Origin: Mariprofundaceae bacterium
GTDB taxonomy: Bacteria > Pseudomonadota > Zetaproteobacteria > Mariprofundales > Mariprofundaceae
Assembly (NCBI GenBank): GCA_021772895.1
Contig: JAJFLC010000005.1
Location: 1-64,000, forward strand
Direction of reading: 5' to 3'
Length of the DNA stretch: 64,000 nucleotides
The translations under genes were made by a program, and so were the position numbers. This document shows, one piece after another, positions 16,892 through 27,887 of the stretch; the stretch's first letter is position 1; each line of letters starts with the position of its first letter. The notes under the pieces are model-generated. The model did not search any database. It was given only the letters and a program-made list of their open reading frames with translations, and was not told where the DNA came from.

Positions 16892-17344
16892 TCAAGCTAC
16901 ACATAAATTAAACGTGGTAATCCCATCATCATCCGAAACAGAAACCTGACGCACAGCAAGCTCTGGCGCAGCGCCTAACTGTTGAAAAACTTTGGTGTAG
17001 AAACCTTCCAGCAGAGCCAGCCCCCAATCTTTGGATGGTTCGCCTAAAGCGGCTTTCAACGGTGAAAAATGATGCTCGATTTTTACGATATCTTTCTCCT
17101 CAGAAAATTTCACCCAACCCCAGTCGCTTTCCTTCCAGACATCATTAATCACCGCTTCAACATCATCCAGCGTTTCCATCTGAAGCTCAGGAAAACCCTG
17201 AGCCATGCGCTCTCCTGCACCGCGCATCAATATGATCAGCTGACTTTGATCCAGCTGCGCTTCAAGCTCGCGCGCAATGGAATACAAACATGCCTCCCAT
17301 TTTCGAGACCGTTGTTGATGCGTAATATATTCTTTTGATGTCAT
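16892..17344 (-). CDS. bcsD: Cellulose synthase subunit BcsD
   Basis: 150 residues, matching the ~156 of BcsD. Recognisable features are the DWGWVKF segment, IEHHFSPLKAALGEPS and WGLALLEGFYTKVF, which parallel the GWG, GEPS and LEGxY motifs of the acetic-acid-bacterial protein. BcsD forms periplasmic octamers that guide glucan chains and favour crystalline cellulose bundles. It is the last gene of the bcs cluster, 62 bases after bcsC. Confidence 0.8.
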   Translation of the reverse strand: MTSKEYITHQQRSRKWEACLYSIARELEAQLDQSQLIILMRGAGERMAQGFPELQMETLDDVEAVINDVWKESDWGWVKFSEEKDIVKIEHHFSPLKAALGEPSKDWGLALLEGFYTKVFQQLGAAPELAVRQVSVSDDDGITTFNLCVA

Positions 17345-17406
17345 TGATTAACCTGCCTTACTCAACTATTACTTATAAAAATGTCAGGAATACCAGCCAT
17401 GCTGTC

Positions 17407-20400
17407 TTATATATCCTGATCGGAAAATGCACGAAGAGGATCAATCCGAAAGCCTGGTAGCTTTGTCAAACCATCGAAACGGTAATGCATGTAAATCCCC
17501 AGATTCAACTGGTTATAATTTTTTGCATTATCAAAACCAATATTTGCACCCACTGATAAATTTCGTGTCAGTACATATTCTGTAGCTGCATCAATGCCAA
17601 GTAGAAAACTCGATGTGCTCGCACTTGTGTAAAAACGCCCTGAAGCAGCCTGTAGCTGTGGATCATTCGGGAAAAATGCAACACTATCCTCTTGAAACAT
17701 CTGCAAGCCGACGTGGCCTGAGATTCTATAACTTAATGCCCCGTCAACATCACTAAAACTTACAGGCACACTGATCGATGCATATTGTTGCGGACTAAAA
17801 TATCCACCGTGGCCTAATGTATAATATTGCAGATTTTTTGAATAACCTAATATGGATAAATTTATGCCTGCACGTAACGCAGCATCCTCTTCTTTAAAAA
17901 GAGTGCCATACCCGCCTATGGTCAGGTCATAAACATTGTTTTTCAGAACATTTTTGCCAGTCAGCCGACCATAGCCAAGCTTCCCATACATACCGATACG
18001 ATCCTGTGACGTGTAAGAAAATCCTGTTGAGATGCTATTTTTAACAACACCGCCCCAAACCTGATTGCTCGCCGGGTCTCGTGTTCCGGCATACGATAAA
18101 AAACTATCCGTTATTGCACGACGCGATACACCCAAATCAAATTGAAGGTCACCTGTAGTCGAATGGTAAGCAAGGCCTCCAATAAAGTTAGAGACCGAAA
18201 AACCCAGTGGCGACACGCCCAGATCCAGTTTTACACCACCGATTTCATAGACAGTTTGAAAAGCAACACCCAGATCCCTTTGCGATATTTGTTTTGCCTG
18301 AGGTAAAACAGCGGCCACGTCATTACTACCGAAGCGCCGGGCTAAATTAACATTGCCCATGTCCACTTCTCCTGCACTCAAAAGCACAGGCGTCATTTTT
18401 AAATGTAATGTATTACCAAAAGGGCGAAAACGTACTTTCACGGGCGATTCGATGTTATTCAACTGGCTTAACCCTGCTTCACCCTGTCGATCCCGCACGT
18501 TAAGTCCGGCAGAAGCCACGGTTGAAAGTGCCGAGCGAACTTCTGAAATTTCCCGATTAACGCTTGCATCTGCCTGCGCCATACGAATGGGAGCATCAGA
18601 CACATATGTTGAGGTGTTAGCCGAAGTAACATACGTATCAACATTTTTCTGAGCGTTGTTCCATGATGTCTGCCTTCGTTGTGGAAAGTCATCTTCAAAA
18701 CGCAACTCAAAAGACCGGGCACGCGCCCTCTGTTGTTTCACGCCGCTGAAAACTGATTGAAAGCTTTCCTGCAAAACATCCTGCGGAGCATACTGACGTC
18801 TATCAATCACTGAAGTTTCAGCACTGGCAAAAGGATTACGCAAACGCTGATGTTTCTGAACTGCCGGTGCCTTTACATCACGCTCCCTCTGCTGAAGCTG
18901 TTTCAGCCTCTGTAATGCCTCCACCTTCTTAAAAGCTTTCAAGGCTTCTCCATCATTACCCCTTGCACGCTCCAGGCGCCCTTGCAGCATATAAAAGCGT
19001 TCCTGTTCCGGTTCAAGAAAAATGCCCTGATTCACAAGTTGTTCTGCCAATTTGAAATCATTGATACTGATCGCGCTATATACCGCTGCTTCGAGCGCAT
19101 CTTTATTGTTCGGTTCTTGTTGTAAGATATTTTCGTAAATAGACAACGCTTCACGATCACGGTTGGCATCATGATAAATTCGAGCGAGTGCCAGCATCAC
19201 ATCCACATCACTGAGTTCATTATCCAGATAGGGTTCAAGACTATCCCATGCAGCAACAAAGTTTTTATCCAGTCGCGCCTGATCACTTTGTCGAATCGCC
19301 TGCCCGCGCCCCAGATCATGGAGAGACTGCTGTTGCTGCGCATTCATTTTTCCACGCTGCGCCAAAAGATGTTTCAACCAGATGTCCGCTTCAGCATCTT
19401 CATGTGCAGCAATCAAAATGGTTACATACAATAGTTTTGCATCGTAATCATCCTCTGGAGCCGCATGGATCATTTGACGGCCAATACGTAAAGCTCTGAG
19501 CGGTTTCCCAATCGTTGACCATGCATTGGCCAGCAGCGTTAAATTTGCATGATCCGATATCATGCTTTTTGCATCCATGCTATCAAGTATGCTCACAGCC
19601 TCATCATCTCGACCTGCTTTTGCCAAGGCCAGGGCCTGTTTGAGCTTTTTCTGAATTGCAATTTTACGGTTCAGAGCCAACATATCTTTCGACATGCCTT
19701 CTTTAGATATGCCCTGCATCGCATCGGCTGCATCATCCCAACGATCTGCTTCTGCATCCATCTGAGCCTTCAAATAGCGGGCCTCGGCCATATCCGGGTG
19801 CAATCGAATCAGTCCGTTTAACAGTGAGATTGATTTACCTTGCTGACCAGACAATCGATACATTTTAGCCAGATCAAGCCGCGCCCAGATATTATCGGGG
19901 TTTGCTACAACATTTTGCTCCAAAGCTGTTTGTGCACGCTGTGAAAGGCGCTGCGCATCCTGCTTTCTATCATATCGGCTATATGCCTCCATAAACAATT
20001 GAGAGTTCCCTTGCTGACCCGGGTATGCCTCCAGTAGATTCAATGCTGCTTCCGTTGCATCGCCGGCATTATTTTTCACCCGAAGACGTATTAACTCAAG
20101 CCGGGCAAGATAATGATCGGGCGCAAGCAGCAACAACGCTTCCAGACTTTTTATCGCTTTCGTCTCGTGCCCCTGTCTGATTTGCAATCTCGCCAGAGCC
20201 ATTCGCCCTTCAGGCTCTTGCGGTAGAATCCTGACCGCTTTTTTCAGTTTCTTTTCCGCCCCTGACAGCTTACCTGCATCCAGATCTTTTTTTGCCCGAT
20301 TGAGCAATCCCCAGTATTGAGCGTTATGTAATGCCGCGCGCCAACGTGCGGCAGCCTTGCGATCCAATTGCATTGCACGTGCAAGATGTTGTTCAGCTTT

Positions 20401-21369
20401 AGAAAAACGTTGCTGTTTCAGCAATGCAACGCCCAATCCACCATGTGCATCCGCATCATTTTTGCGTTGTTTCAGAAACCCTGCAAACAGGCGTTCTGCC
20501 TTAACCGCAGAACCCTGATTCAACTCATAAAAAGCCTGTGCTTTGTTCAAATCAGTCTGCTTCACTTTTGGTGGTGCTTTTGCCTGCACAATCAGAGCTG
20601 AAATCTTCTTATCGCTGCCAGCCTTTTTTAAATAAGCCTCATATGCCGGAACACTAGCCGGCTGCACTGGCAGCCAAAGCAAAGCCTTGCGCCATACTGA
20701 AAAAGTTTCTTTTGTTTCTTTTCCTTTTTCTATCTGCGATTCAAGCATACCGATGCCACGCATTCTTGTGGCTTTCCGATACGTCAGGTGTTTGGCTAAT
20801 GCCAGTGCATAGTTCTGATTATCAGGAAACTGAGAGACCAGTTCTTCGAATCCTTTACGTGAAAAATTCCAGTATCTCGTCAGTGATGCTGCGGTTTGGT
20901 AATATTCAAAAGTCAGATCACCTTTCGGCTTCTTTGCTCCAAACAACCGTTTATATAAAACCACTGCCTCTTCAAACTGACCTTGACTCGCTGCAGCTCT
21001 GGCCTGTTTTAACAGATTATCCTGTCCCGGCTCTCCACCCAACACACGTTCAAGCTTTTTAACAGTTTGATGTTTGGGATCTACACGACGAAGGCGTTTA
21101 AGGTATTCCAGAGCTTTTTTTCGATTACCCGCATGGGCTTCAATCATACCCAGCTGAGCCAAAGCTTTTACATGCTTTGGGTTTGCTGCAAGCAGCTTTT
21201 CAAGTGCGCCTCGGGCCCGATGTACATCGCCGCGTTCTTGCCAAAAACTGCTTTTATCAAGCAACTGTTTTTCAGCATCTTTACTTATGGCAAACGCCGA
21301 CTCCGGCTGTAAGCCCAAACCTGTAAGCAACACCAGCACTGCAATGACAACACCAAAATTCATAACCAT
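17407..21369 (-). CDS. bcsC: Cellulose export porin BcsC (TPR periplasmic domain plus beta-barrel)
   Basis: 1320 residues. A Sec signal peptide (VVIAVLVLLTGLGLQPESAFA) is followed by roughly 800 residues of TPR repeats that scaffold the periplasm. A linker comes next, then a C-terminal ~340-residue BCSC_C barrel ending in alternating strands (SVGANIGFDNAKNYNQLNLG). It carries the polymer across the outer membrane. It starts inside the end of bcsZ: an ATG at 21363 forms an ATGA overlap with the bcsZ stop, while an ATG at 21369 is closer to an AGG. Either start keeps the signal peptide. Confidence 0.93.
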   Translation of the reverse strand: MVMNFGVVIAVLVLLTGLGLQPESAFAISKDAEKQLLDKSSFWQERGDVHRARGALEKLLAANPKHVKALAQLGMIEAHAGNRKKALEYLKRLRRVDPKHQTVKKLERVLGGEPGQDNLLKQARAAASQGQFEEAVVLYKRLFGAKKPKGDLTFEYYQTAASLTRYWNFSRKGFEELVSQFPDNQNYALALAKHLTYRKATRMRGIGMLESQIEKGKETKETFSVWRKALLWLPVQPASVPAYEAYLKKAGSDKKISALIVQAKAPPKVKQTDLNKAQAFYELNQGSAVKAERLFAGFLKQRKNDADAHGGLGVALLKQQRFSKAEQHLARAMQLDRKAAARWRAALHNAQYWGLLNRAKKDLDAGKLSGAEKKLKKAVRILPQEPEGRMALARLQIRQGHETKAIKSLEALLLLAPDHYLARLELIRLRVKNNAGDATEAALNLLEAYPGQQGNSQLFMEAYSRYDRKQDAQRLSQRAQTALEQNVVANPDNIWARLDLAKMYRLSGQQGKSISLLNGLIRLHPDMAEARYLKAQMDAEADRWDDAADAMQGISKEGMSKDMLALNRKIAIQKKLKQALALAKAGRDDEAVSILDSMDAKSMISDHANLTLLANAWSTIGKPLRALRIGRQMIHAAPEDDYDAKLLYVTILIAAHEDAEADIWLKHLLAQRGKMNAQQQQSLHDLGRGQAIRQSDQARLDKNFVAAWDSLEPYLDNELSDVDVMLALARIYHDANRDREALSIYENILQQEPNNKDALEAAVYSAISINDFKLAEQLVNQGIFLEPEQERFYMLQGRLERARGNDGEALKAFKKVEALQRLKQLQQRERDVKAPAVQKHQRLRNPFASAETSVIDRRQYAPQDVLQESFQSVFSGVKQQRARARSFELRFEDDFPQRRQTSWNNAQKNVDTYVTSANTSTYVSDAPIRMAQADASVNREISEVRSALSTVASAGLNVRDRQGEAGLSQLNNIESPVKVRFRPFGNTLHLKMTPVLLSAGEVDMGNVNLARRFGSNDVAAVLPQAKQISQRDLGVAFQTVYEIGGVKLDLGVSPLGFSVSNFIGGLAYHSTTGDLQFDLGVSRRAITDSFLSYAGTRDPASNQVWGGVVKNSISTGFSYTSQDRIGMYGKLGYGRLTGKNVLKNNVYDLTIGGYGTLFKEEDAALRAGINLSILGYSKNLQYYTLGHGGYFSPQQYASISVPVSFSDVDGALSYRISGHVGLQMFQEDSVAFFPNDPQLQAASGRFYTSASTSSFLLGIDAATEYVLTRNLSVGANIGFDNAKNYNQLNLGIYMHYRFDGLTKLPGFRIDPLRAFSDQDI

Positions 21370-22502
21370 GATACCTGTAACTCCCCTGCCAGCCCAAAAG
21401 AAAAACCGCCTGACTCCCAGCCATAAAAAAACATGGCAAGGCTATTGTCATAATAGACAGGTGGTGTCTCCAACAAACATTGTTTCATCTTCGATTCCAG
21501 CCATTTAAACTGTGTTTGATATGCGCTGGAGAAATGTCCGGTTTTCAGAAACGGCAGCACTGCAGCTGCAAATCCAACTGGAAAGGTCATTGCTGTCCGG
21601 CGCGTTGCCAGATGAACCTCTGCCGGTATCCGCCCCTCACCTTCCAGGTATTTTGTAATACCGTACAAATACGGCACAATATCACGCCTCAAAGGCTCAT
21701 CTTTATCCAGCATACCAGCCCACAAATAAACACGAATCGCGTCATAGCTCATGATTGCATTGGCATCCAAATACAACCTGCTTTTATTGCGTTCATACAT
21801 AATCCAGTCTGGCGATAACCCTTTCACACTATGCGTCGCAATTATTTTTTCTGTACTCTTCAACATAGAAGACCAGGGCCCATCACTCTTATAAATGGAA
21901 AAAAATCGTAATAACTGGATCGGTGTATAACTCGGGTTTAAGCGCCATACCGGATCATTCACAATCGTACTTTTCAGTGTTGGCAAAAGCACTGCTCCAA
22001 CATCAGGAATTTTTGCCACTTCATTTTGTTCCACATTGCCAAGCATGGCTTCACCCAAAGATTTAAAGCGCGCAACATTCCACAATCTCCCCGCCTGAAT
22101 CAGGGTATAGGCCAACCACAAATCAGCATCACTGGCTGGGTTGACATCAATCACTTGCCATTGCTTGCCTTCATTTTGGCCCCACAGCCACGATGGAAGA
22201 TTTTCAGAAAGATTGCCTTTTGCCAGATTATTTTCTGTCCACTTCAAAATGGTATCAAATCTTTCTCTGTCATTGGCCACCAGTGAGAAAAACAGAGCAT
22301 AAGCCTGCGCTTCTGAGGTCGTACGGTTGCTCTGACTATGTTCAATCACCCTGCCATCCTGCTGGACAAAGTGTTTTGCATAGCTCATCCATCGATCACA
22401 GGCTTGCGCTGCAATGGGTGGCGTTCCTGTACCCGAGCAGCCCGACAAAAAAAGTATCCCCGCCAAAGCAGGCAATAAGACAACCCATCGAATCATGTTC
22501 AT
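21360..22502 (-). CDS. bcsZ: Endo-beta-1,4-glucanase BcsZ (GH8)
   Basis: 380 residues. A lipoprotein signal ends in the lipobox LFLSGC, so this copy is probably a lipoprotein, whereas most BcsZ are soluble periplasmic enzymes. GH8 features include RTTSEAQAYA, whose Glu is the expected acid catalyst, and NPASDADLWLAYTL with the partner Asp. BcsZ trims glucan in the periplasm and is needed for proper cellulose assembly. It lies 9 bases after bcsAB and overlaps bcsC. Confidence 0.92.
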   Translation of the reverse strand: MNMIRWVVLLPALAGILFLSGCSGTGTPPIAAQACDRWMSYAKHFVQQDGRVIEHSQSNRTTSEAQAYALFFSLVANDRERFDTILKWTENNLAKGNLSENLPSWLWGQNEGKQWQVIDVNPASDADLWLAYTLIQAGRLWNVARFKSLGEAMLGNVEQNEVAKIPDVGAVLLPTLKSTIVNDPVWRLNPSYTPIQLLRFFSIYKSDGPWSSMLKSTEKIIATHSVKGLSPDWIMYERNKSRLYLDANAIMSYDAIRVYLWAGMLDKDEPLRRDIVPYLYGITKYLEGEGRIPAEVHLATRRTAMTFPVGFAAAVLPFLKTGHFSSAYQTQFKWLESKMKQCLLETPPVYYDNSLAMFFYGWESGGFSFGLAGELQVSWL

Positions 22503-22511
22503 AGCCTGGCT

Positions 22512-25500
22512 CTACTTACTTTTGGGCTCACTTTTAGCCGCACCTTTAGCTTCAACACGCCGCTTCGCTCTGGTGCGCATCAACACATAAACCACCACTG
22601 CCAACACAGCCATTCCAAACATGCTCAATAAAAACAGCGCCCATGGAGAGTTTGAACAGTACCAGCGTAGCCACGTCCAGAAAGGCAAATCTCCAACATA
22701 ATATGTTTCTGCAAAACTAAAGAGTGACACCCTGTCATCTCTGTTGTTCGATAAAAGCGCTCCGGAATAGAAGCCTGAGCTTATTTCGTTGGCTGTGTGC
22801 ACACCAACGTCTTTTTTGCCCTTCATCACGCGCATCTCAACTGCATCTGTATTTTCACTTAAAAAGACCGTATCACCATAGACTTTCTTCAAACTTGGAT
22901 TGCCTACAATATTGTCTGCCACATCTTTCAAACTTCTATGACCACCCGCAGCAACAACAATCACACTGCGACCTTTTTCCCACGGTGATTCGAACCCTGT
23001 GATAATGCCCAGGTTTCCACCTGTGGACAGAATCAGCTCACCGCCATGTTCAAAATCACGTGCCCTATTGCTATCGGCAAAGATATTTTCAGCATATTGC
23101 ATCATGCTGATATCCTTAAGTTTCAATCGGCCATCAACCATCTCAATCGACATGTGTTGTGACAGACTGTCAAACAGTCTCTCTGACCCAAGTGATCCGA
23201 TCACCAAGATGTCTCTGTCACTATATTTCTCGATGGCATCTGCGTGACTAACAGCAACCCGAATCACTGGATAACCGGTAGCTGATCCCATCATGCCCAT
23301 CAGTTCAAGAAAAGCATAAACCGAATCACCATCAACCTCATTTGCAAAAATAACCGCCGTTTCAGCCAAATCTGCTACGCGTGTAAACGGAAACCCTGCA
23401 TTACTAAAAAGCCCGACATTCGGCATTTTTGTAAAATGAGGGACCTCACTGATATCAATGGTTGAATCGGACTCAATACGTCCTCGAAAATATTTACCAG
23501 GCACCTCACGGCATTTACCCACGGCATCTTCAAGATAATACTGAAACTGAAATTTATTATAAAAACCAAGCCATGAGGAGGGCAAGGTGAAATTCTCTTC
23601 TGAAATAGCTTCGCGCCCCAGCCATTCTTCTACAGTCTTTTCCAACCAATCAGTGGTCGATTTATCAATCGCAGCACCTTCTAAAGCAACCGACTCAATG
23701 AATCGTTTGTTGAAGTTGATATTGAAACGGGCATTGCCATCAAGTGGTGGCGAACTGTAACGATAACGCAACGCCACATCTGCACCAAAGTCCTGCCAGT
23801 CAAACAAATCAGGAGGAAACTGAAAACCAACACGTATGGTATCAGGTCTCGCTCCTTCGACCTGTAAGGCACCTGATTCCACAAGCTCACCAAAAGAAAC
23901 AGCTCGATCACTGGCCAACCAGTGCGGTGCGTCATAAGGGGCTCGTAGCGGTGGCATCTCCACTTCCAACACACGAGCACTCGAACCTGACAACGCCAAT
24001 TGCCCCAAAGACAATGCGGTTGCCGCTTTCAAAAGGTCATCAGCATCACGCCCCATGACCAGTAACAGATGCCCGAATGGATCACGAGGGTTGCTCCGAA
24101 CAGCAATTCTCGCCCCATTCACTCCCGAGGTATCCAAACCTTTAATGTCTGCATCCTCTGCAATAAAAACCACAGCATTTCCACGTTCTGGAAGCTGATC
24201 AAAAAACACCGGGAACTTTGCCCCTCGATAATCTGCATGTTTCCCGAACCAGGAAGCCACAATACCCGCCGCCTTAACATTCCCTAAGGTTACGTCTCCG
24301 GCAAACACCATGGGCAAGACCAAAGTGCTACTATCATGACGATCAAAAAAGGGTTCAGGAAGGCGTTCAAGATCATTTTTAACACGCAGTTTTTGTGCTT
24401 TCAACGTAAGCGTAGAAAGATTACTGATCACAGCCCAGAGACTTGTATGATTCGGATATTCACACTCTGTAAGCGTATAGTGCCCGATGAGCTGGAACGA
24501 AATTGTATTGTACTCATCCAGCCTGTAAGGGTTCAAATCCACCTTCAGTGAACCTTGTGCAGGAAATTTCTTTCCAACCGGAAAACTGGCAACAGTATAA
24601 CCATTGAGTAAGACATTAATCTGGCTGATCCTCTCAAGTAATGCTGGAGAATAACTGTATTGAACATCCAGTTTGGCCGCGGTAATCACTTCATCATTGC
24701 GGATACCAAAATTCACATTCTGCCGGCCATCAACACCAAGAATGCGAAGATCCTGCTCTGCCCCAAGTGTTTTCAGCGTATACACTCGATTAACGACACC
24801 TTTTTCATTCACATGAGCCTTAGACAATGCCACTTTCTCAAGCGGAGCTGCCACTGCACTCTGCGGTGAAACACCAACTGCTGTCGCAGCCATAATAAGT
24901 ATCCCTGCGCCCATACTTCGACTTTTTTTCCAAGGCCATTTTTTCAGCAAATTAAACATGTTTTTCATTCTCTCTCCACCCGGCAAAGTGCTGGCAGTAA
25001 TTTTCCTTGTTCCTTCAATACCTTTGTAAATCACTGTCAACAACGACTGTAAAGGCTGATCATCCGCTCGTTTATCTGCCCAGTTACGCCATGAATTTGG
25101 CCGACAGAACAGTACATCAACTAACTCTTTCTCTTTCTCCAGTGCCATGTCCTGAAAAGAAATGCAGTAACGATCATCAAACACGTGCGCCATTTCACCC
25201 TCAAAAACATATTCCTGATCCTTGGAAAACAATACAACGTTTACCTTGCTGCCGATGGGATAATCCTTATCTGAAACCCTCTCAAACGAAAGACCGCCTT
25301 CGGACATATCAATCGCTCGGGTACGCAACGTATGTCCACTATCAAAACGCAACATACCGCGCAGTGAAACCGGAACCCGATGATTCAAACGCACCTGTTT
25401 TGTTTCCATACATACACCCAGAGAAGCTGAAAGAATAATGAGATTATAAACAGTCCAGACCAGGTTAAGGATCAAGGTTTGCGTATCGCTGCCATCGCCC

Positions 25501-27077
25501 ACAATCAACCGAACGATACCAACGACAAACCCAATCAGATCAAGAATAAGCATCACAACCAGCGGTTTGGCAATATCCTTGTCAAAATACTCTTTTTTAA
25601 CCAGACCACCCTTTTCGGTCACATTAAATTTACCCAACTTAGGATTTACCAGTGCCATCAACGTCGGGCGCAAAAGATATGGAGCCATGACAGTTTCATA
25701 CACTTCAGCCCAAAAAGAGTGCCGTACATGTCCCTGCACCCTTGAGTTTGTAAGTGTACTTAACATCAAATGCGGCAACACATATGCCGCAATCATTAAT
25801 GCTGAAGCATTGATAATATGCAAATCAAGAAACAGATATGCCAAAGGTGCTGTTAAAAAAATAATCCGTGGCAACCCATAGAAAAAGTGGAACATGCCAT
25901 TGAAATAACATAGGCGCTGCCCTAGTTCGAGACCTTTTTTGAACAATGGGTTATCCGTACGAAAAATTTGCGCCATGCCACGACCCCAGCGAATTCGCTG
26001 ACCAACGTGGGCTGAAACACTTTCAGTAGCCAATCCGCCTGCCTGAGCGATGGAGCAGAAAGCACTGTGATAACCTAACGCATGAAGCTTCAATGCTGTG
26101 TGTGCATCCTCTGTCACCGTTTCGATCGCAATCCCGCCAACTTCAAGCAACATATCACGACGAATAAGTGCACAGGAGCCACAGAAAAAAGCCGCATTCC
26201 AGAAATCATTTCCGCCCTGCAACAAGCCGTAAAACAATTCACCTTCATTGGGTACTTTACGGAATGTTTTCAGGTTACGTTCAAAAGGGTCGGGTGAATA
26301 AAAATGGTGAGGGGTCTGTACCAGAGCAAGTTTTTCATCTTCCGTGAAAAAGCCCATATTCAGCTTTAGAAACGTACTGGATGGAATATGATCACAATCA
26401 AAAATGGCAATAAAATCCCCATCGGTTTTATCCAATGCGGCATTAATATTCCCTGCCTTTGCGTGATTATTGTCGGGGCGAGTCAGGTGCTTGATACCCA
26501 CTTCGGCACAGAAATCAGCAAACTCTTCACGTCGCCCGTCATCCAAAAGATAGACATTTAATTTATCCTTGGGCCAATCCAGATTCATGGCCCCCAGCAC
26601 TGTTGGACGTACCACTTTCAGTGGCTCGTTATAACTCGGAATGAAAATATCAACCGTTGGCCAGTCGTCTCTGTTTTCAGGGAGTCGTACAGGCATACGA
26701 TCCAATGGCCAAATGGTTTGAAAATAGCCCAAAAGAAGTACAAGAAAAGCATACAGCTCAGCCACGACAAGCCCTGAAGCAAAGAAAATTTGCAGTGTCG
26801 ATTCATATACAAGGGATTCTGTCAGACGCCAGTAAATATAGCGGGTGGATGCAAGTATGGAGAGCGTCACCAGTAAAAAGGTGAATAAACGATGTTTTTT
26901 ACCTTTCATCAGCATGGCAAGACAATATAACAACAAACCAAACACTGCCTGCTGCTCCAGATTCATGGGTACAGAAGCTACAAACGCCAATGTAAACATT
27001 CCTACAATAAGGCAGATATTTTTTAACAAGGGTGAAAACGTGGCTTGCTCCAGAAAGCTCAGCACCTTAATTTTCAT
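22512..27077 (-). CDS. bcsAB: Fused cellulose synthase BcsA-BcsB
   Basis: 1521 residues in one uninterrupted frame. The BcsA half has N-terminal membrane helices, then the GT2 domain with LLDDGRR, FDCDH, TEDAHT and the acceptor-site QRIRWGRG. More helices and a PilZ domain follow, with RLNHR and DMSEGG as its c-di-GMP contacts. At about residue 710-745 a signal-like hydrophobic segment (GAGILIMAATAVGV) starts the BcsB half, a periplasmic glucan-guiding protein that ends in one membrane helix and a basic tail. It makes beta-1,4-glucan from UDP-glucose and is activated by c-di-GMP. A single-chain AB fusion is known in Komagataeibacter (AcsAB). The start overlaps the bcsQ stop by 4 bases. Confidence 0.95.
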   Translation of the reverse strand: MKIKVLSFLEQATFSPLLKNICLIVGMFTLAFVASVPMNLEQQAVFGLLLYCLAMLMKGKKHRLFTFLLVTLSILASTRYIYWRLTESLVYESTLQIFFASGLVVAELYAFLVLLLGYFQTIWPLDRMPVRLPENRDDWPTVDIFIPSYNEPLKVVRPTVLGAMNLDWPKDKLNVYLLDDGRREEFADFCAEVGIKHLTRPDNNHAKAGNINAALDKTDGDFIAIFDCDHIPSSTFLKLNMGFFTEDEKLALVQTPHHFYSPDPFERNLKTFRKVPNEGELFYGLLQGGNDFWNAAFFCGSCALIRRDMLLEVGGIAIETVTEDAHTALKLHALGYHSAFCSIAQAGGLATESVSAHVGQRIRWGRGMAQIFRTDNPLFKKGLELGQRLCYFNGMFHFFYGLPRIIFLTAPLAYLFLDLHIINASALMIAAYVLPHLMLSTLTNSRVQGHVRHSFWAEVYETVMAPYLLRPTLMALVNPKLGKFNVTEKGGLVKKEYFDKDIAKPLVVMLILDLIGFVVGIVRLIVGDGSDTQTLILNLVWTVYNLIILSASLGVCMETKQVRLNHRVPVSLRGMLRFDSGHTLRTRAIDMSEGGLSFERVSDKDYPIGSKVNVVLFSKDQEYVFEGEMAHVFDDRYCISFQDMALEKEKELVDVLFCRPNSWRNWADKRADDQPLQSLLTVIYKGIEGTRKITASTLPGGERMKNMFNLLKKWPWKKSRSMGAGILIMAATAVGVSPQSAVAAPLEKVALSKAHVNEKGVVNRVYTLKTLGAEQDLRILGVDGRQNVNFGIRNDEVITAAKLDVQYSYSPALLERISQINVLLNGYTVASFPVGKKFPAQGSLKVDLNPYRLDEYNTISFQLIGHYTLTECEYPNHTSLWAVISNLSTLTLKAQKLRVKNDLERLPEPFFDRHDSSTLVLPMVFAGDVTLGNVKAAGIVASWFGKHADYRGAKFPVFFDQLPERGNAVVFIAEDADIKGLDTSGVNGARIAVRSNPRDPFGHLLLVMGRDADDLLKAATALSLGQLALSGSSARVLEVEMPPLRAPYDAPHWLASDRAVSFGELVESGALQVEGARPDTIRVGFQFPPDLFDWQDFGADVALRYRYSSPPLDGNARFNINFNKRFIESVALEGAAIDKSTTDWLEKTVEEWLGREAISEENFTLPSSWLGFYNKFQFQYYLEDAVGKCREVPGKYFRGRIESDSTIDISEVPHFTKMPNVGLFSNAGFPFTRVADLAETAVIFANEVDGDSVYAFLELMGMMGSATGYPVIRVAVSHADAIEKYSDRDILVIGSLGSERLFDSLSQHMSIEMVDGRLKLKDISMMQYAENIFADSNRARDFEHGGELILSTGGNLGIITGFESPWEKGRSVIVVAAGGHRSLKDVADNIVGNPSLKKVYGDTVFLSENTDAVEMRVMKGKKDVGVHTANEISSGFYSGALLSNNRDDRVSLFSFAETYYVGDLPFWTWLRWYCSNSPWALFLLSMFGMAVLAVVVYVLMRTRAKRRVEAKGAAKSEPKSK

Positions 27078-27865
27078 GGGTGGGTTTCATCCCGCTGTCG
27101 CGCTTCGTCGGAAGAAAGAAAACCGCTGCTGACCAACCAGCGAGCCAGCTCGGAAAATTCTGCATGAGCCTGTGAATCAGAATCGTAATCTTTCAGAAGT
27201 TTCTGATGAACAAATGCTTCTCTCACACTTGCATCATAATGAATGACAGCAGGCGCTACCTTATCACCGTAGGTATCGCGTATCACCAACAACACACTGC
27301 GGTCAAGCTCCCGCATTTCATTGTAATTCACGACCAGAAACAGAACTTTTTTATTTTTCAAAAGATCTGGATTCAACTCTTCAATCAGCCCTTCCATGGT
27401 ACCAATCGTAGCAAAAGAAGCACCATCAGCATTCAATACAACGAGCAAACAATCGGCAGCCACAATGGCCTGAGTCGAATAAACATCGCCACCCGGCGGT
27501 GTATCAATCACAACCAATGCATCTTCATTGAAACTGTTCCGCAACCAGTCTTTTAACAAGGTAGGCTGATCCCTTAGTGCCTGCTTAAAACTCACCCGCT
27601 CCGGAAATTTCATGCTACCATGTGGATAAACAAATACACCTGAATCATCAGTAATCCCCACATCATTCCATTCATTGGTCGATGCATGACAGCCAATGCC
27701 GTCCATCTCATGAGGATTCACACCAAAATGCAAACGCAATGCATTTTGGTCATCCATATCAATGGCATGCACCTCTGCACCAAGCAGCGCCAGATGTGAG
27801 GCCAAATTCGATGCAACCGTGGTTTTTCCCACGCCACCTTTATAAGACACGATCGCTAAATTCAC
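27074..27865 (-). CDS. bcsQ: ParA/MinD-family ATPase BcsQ
   Basis: About 263 residues starting from the GTG at 27865, which has AGAGGAG 5 nt upstream; the open frame continues upstream without a ribosome site. The deviant Walker A is YKGGVGKTTV, followed by AIDMDDQNAL and VVIDTPPGG. BcsQ localises and supports cellulose secretion at the cell pole in enterobacteria. It overlaps bcsAB by ATGA. Confidence 0.87.
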   Translation of the reverse strand: MNLAIVSYKGGVGKTTVASNLASHLALLGAEVHAIDMDDQNALRLHFGVNPHEMDGIGCHASTNEWNDVGITDDSGVFVYPHGSMKFPERVSFKQALRDQPTLLKDWLRNSFNEDALVVIDTPPGGDVYSTQAIVAADCLLVVLNADGASFATIGTMEGLIEELNPDLLKNKKVLFLVVNYNEMRELDRSVLLVIRDTYGDKVAPAVIHYDASVREAFVHQKLLKDYDSDSQAHAEFSELARWLVSSGFLSSDEARQRDETHP

Positions 27866-27887
27866 GCTGACTCCTCTTCGATTCGAA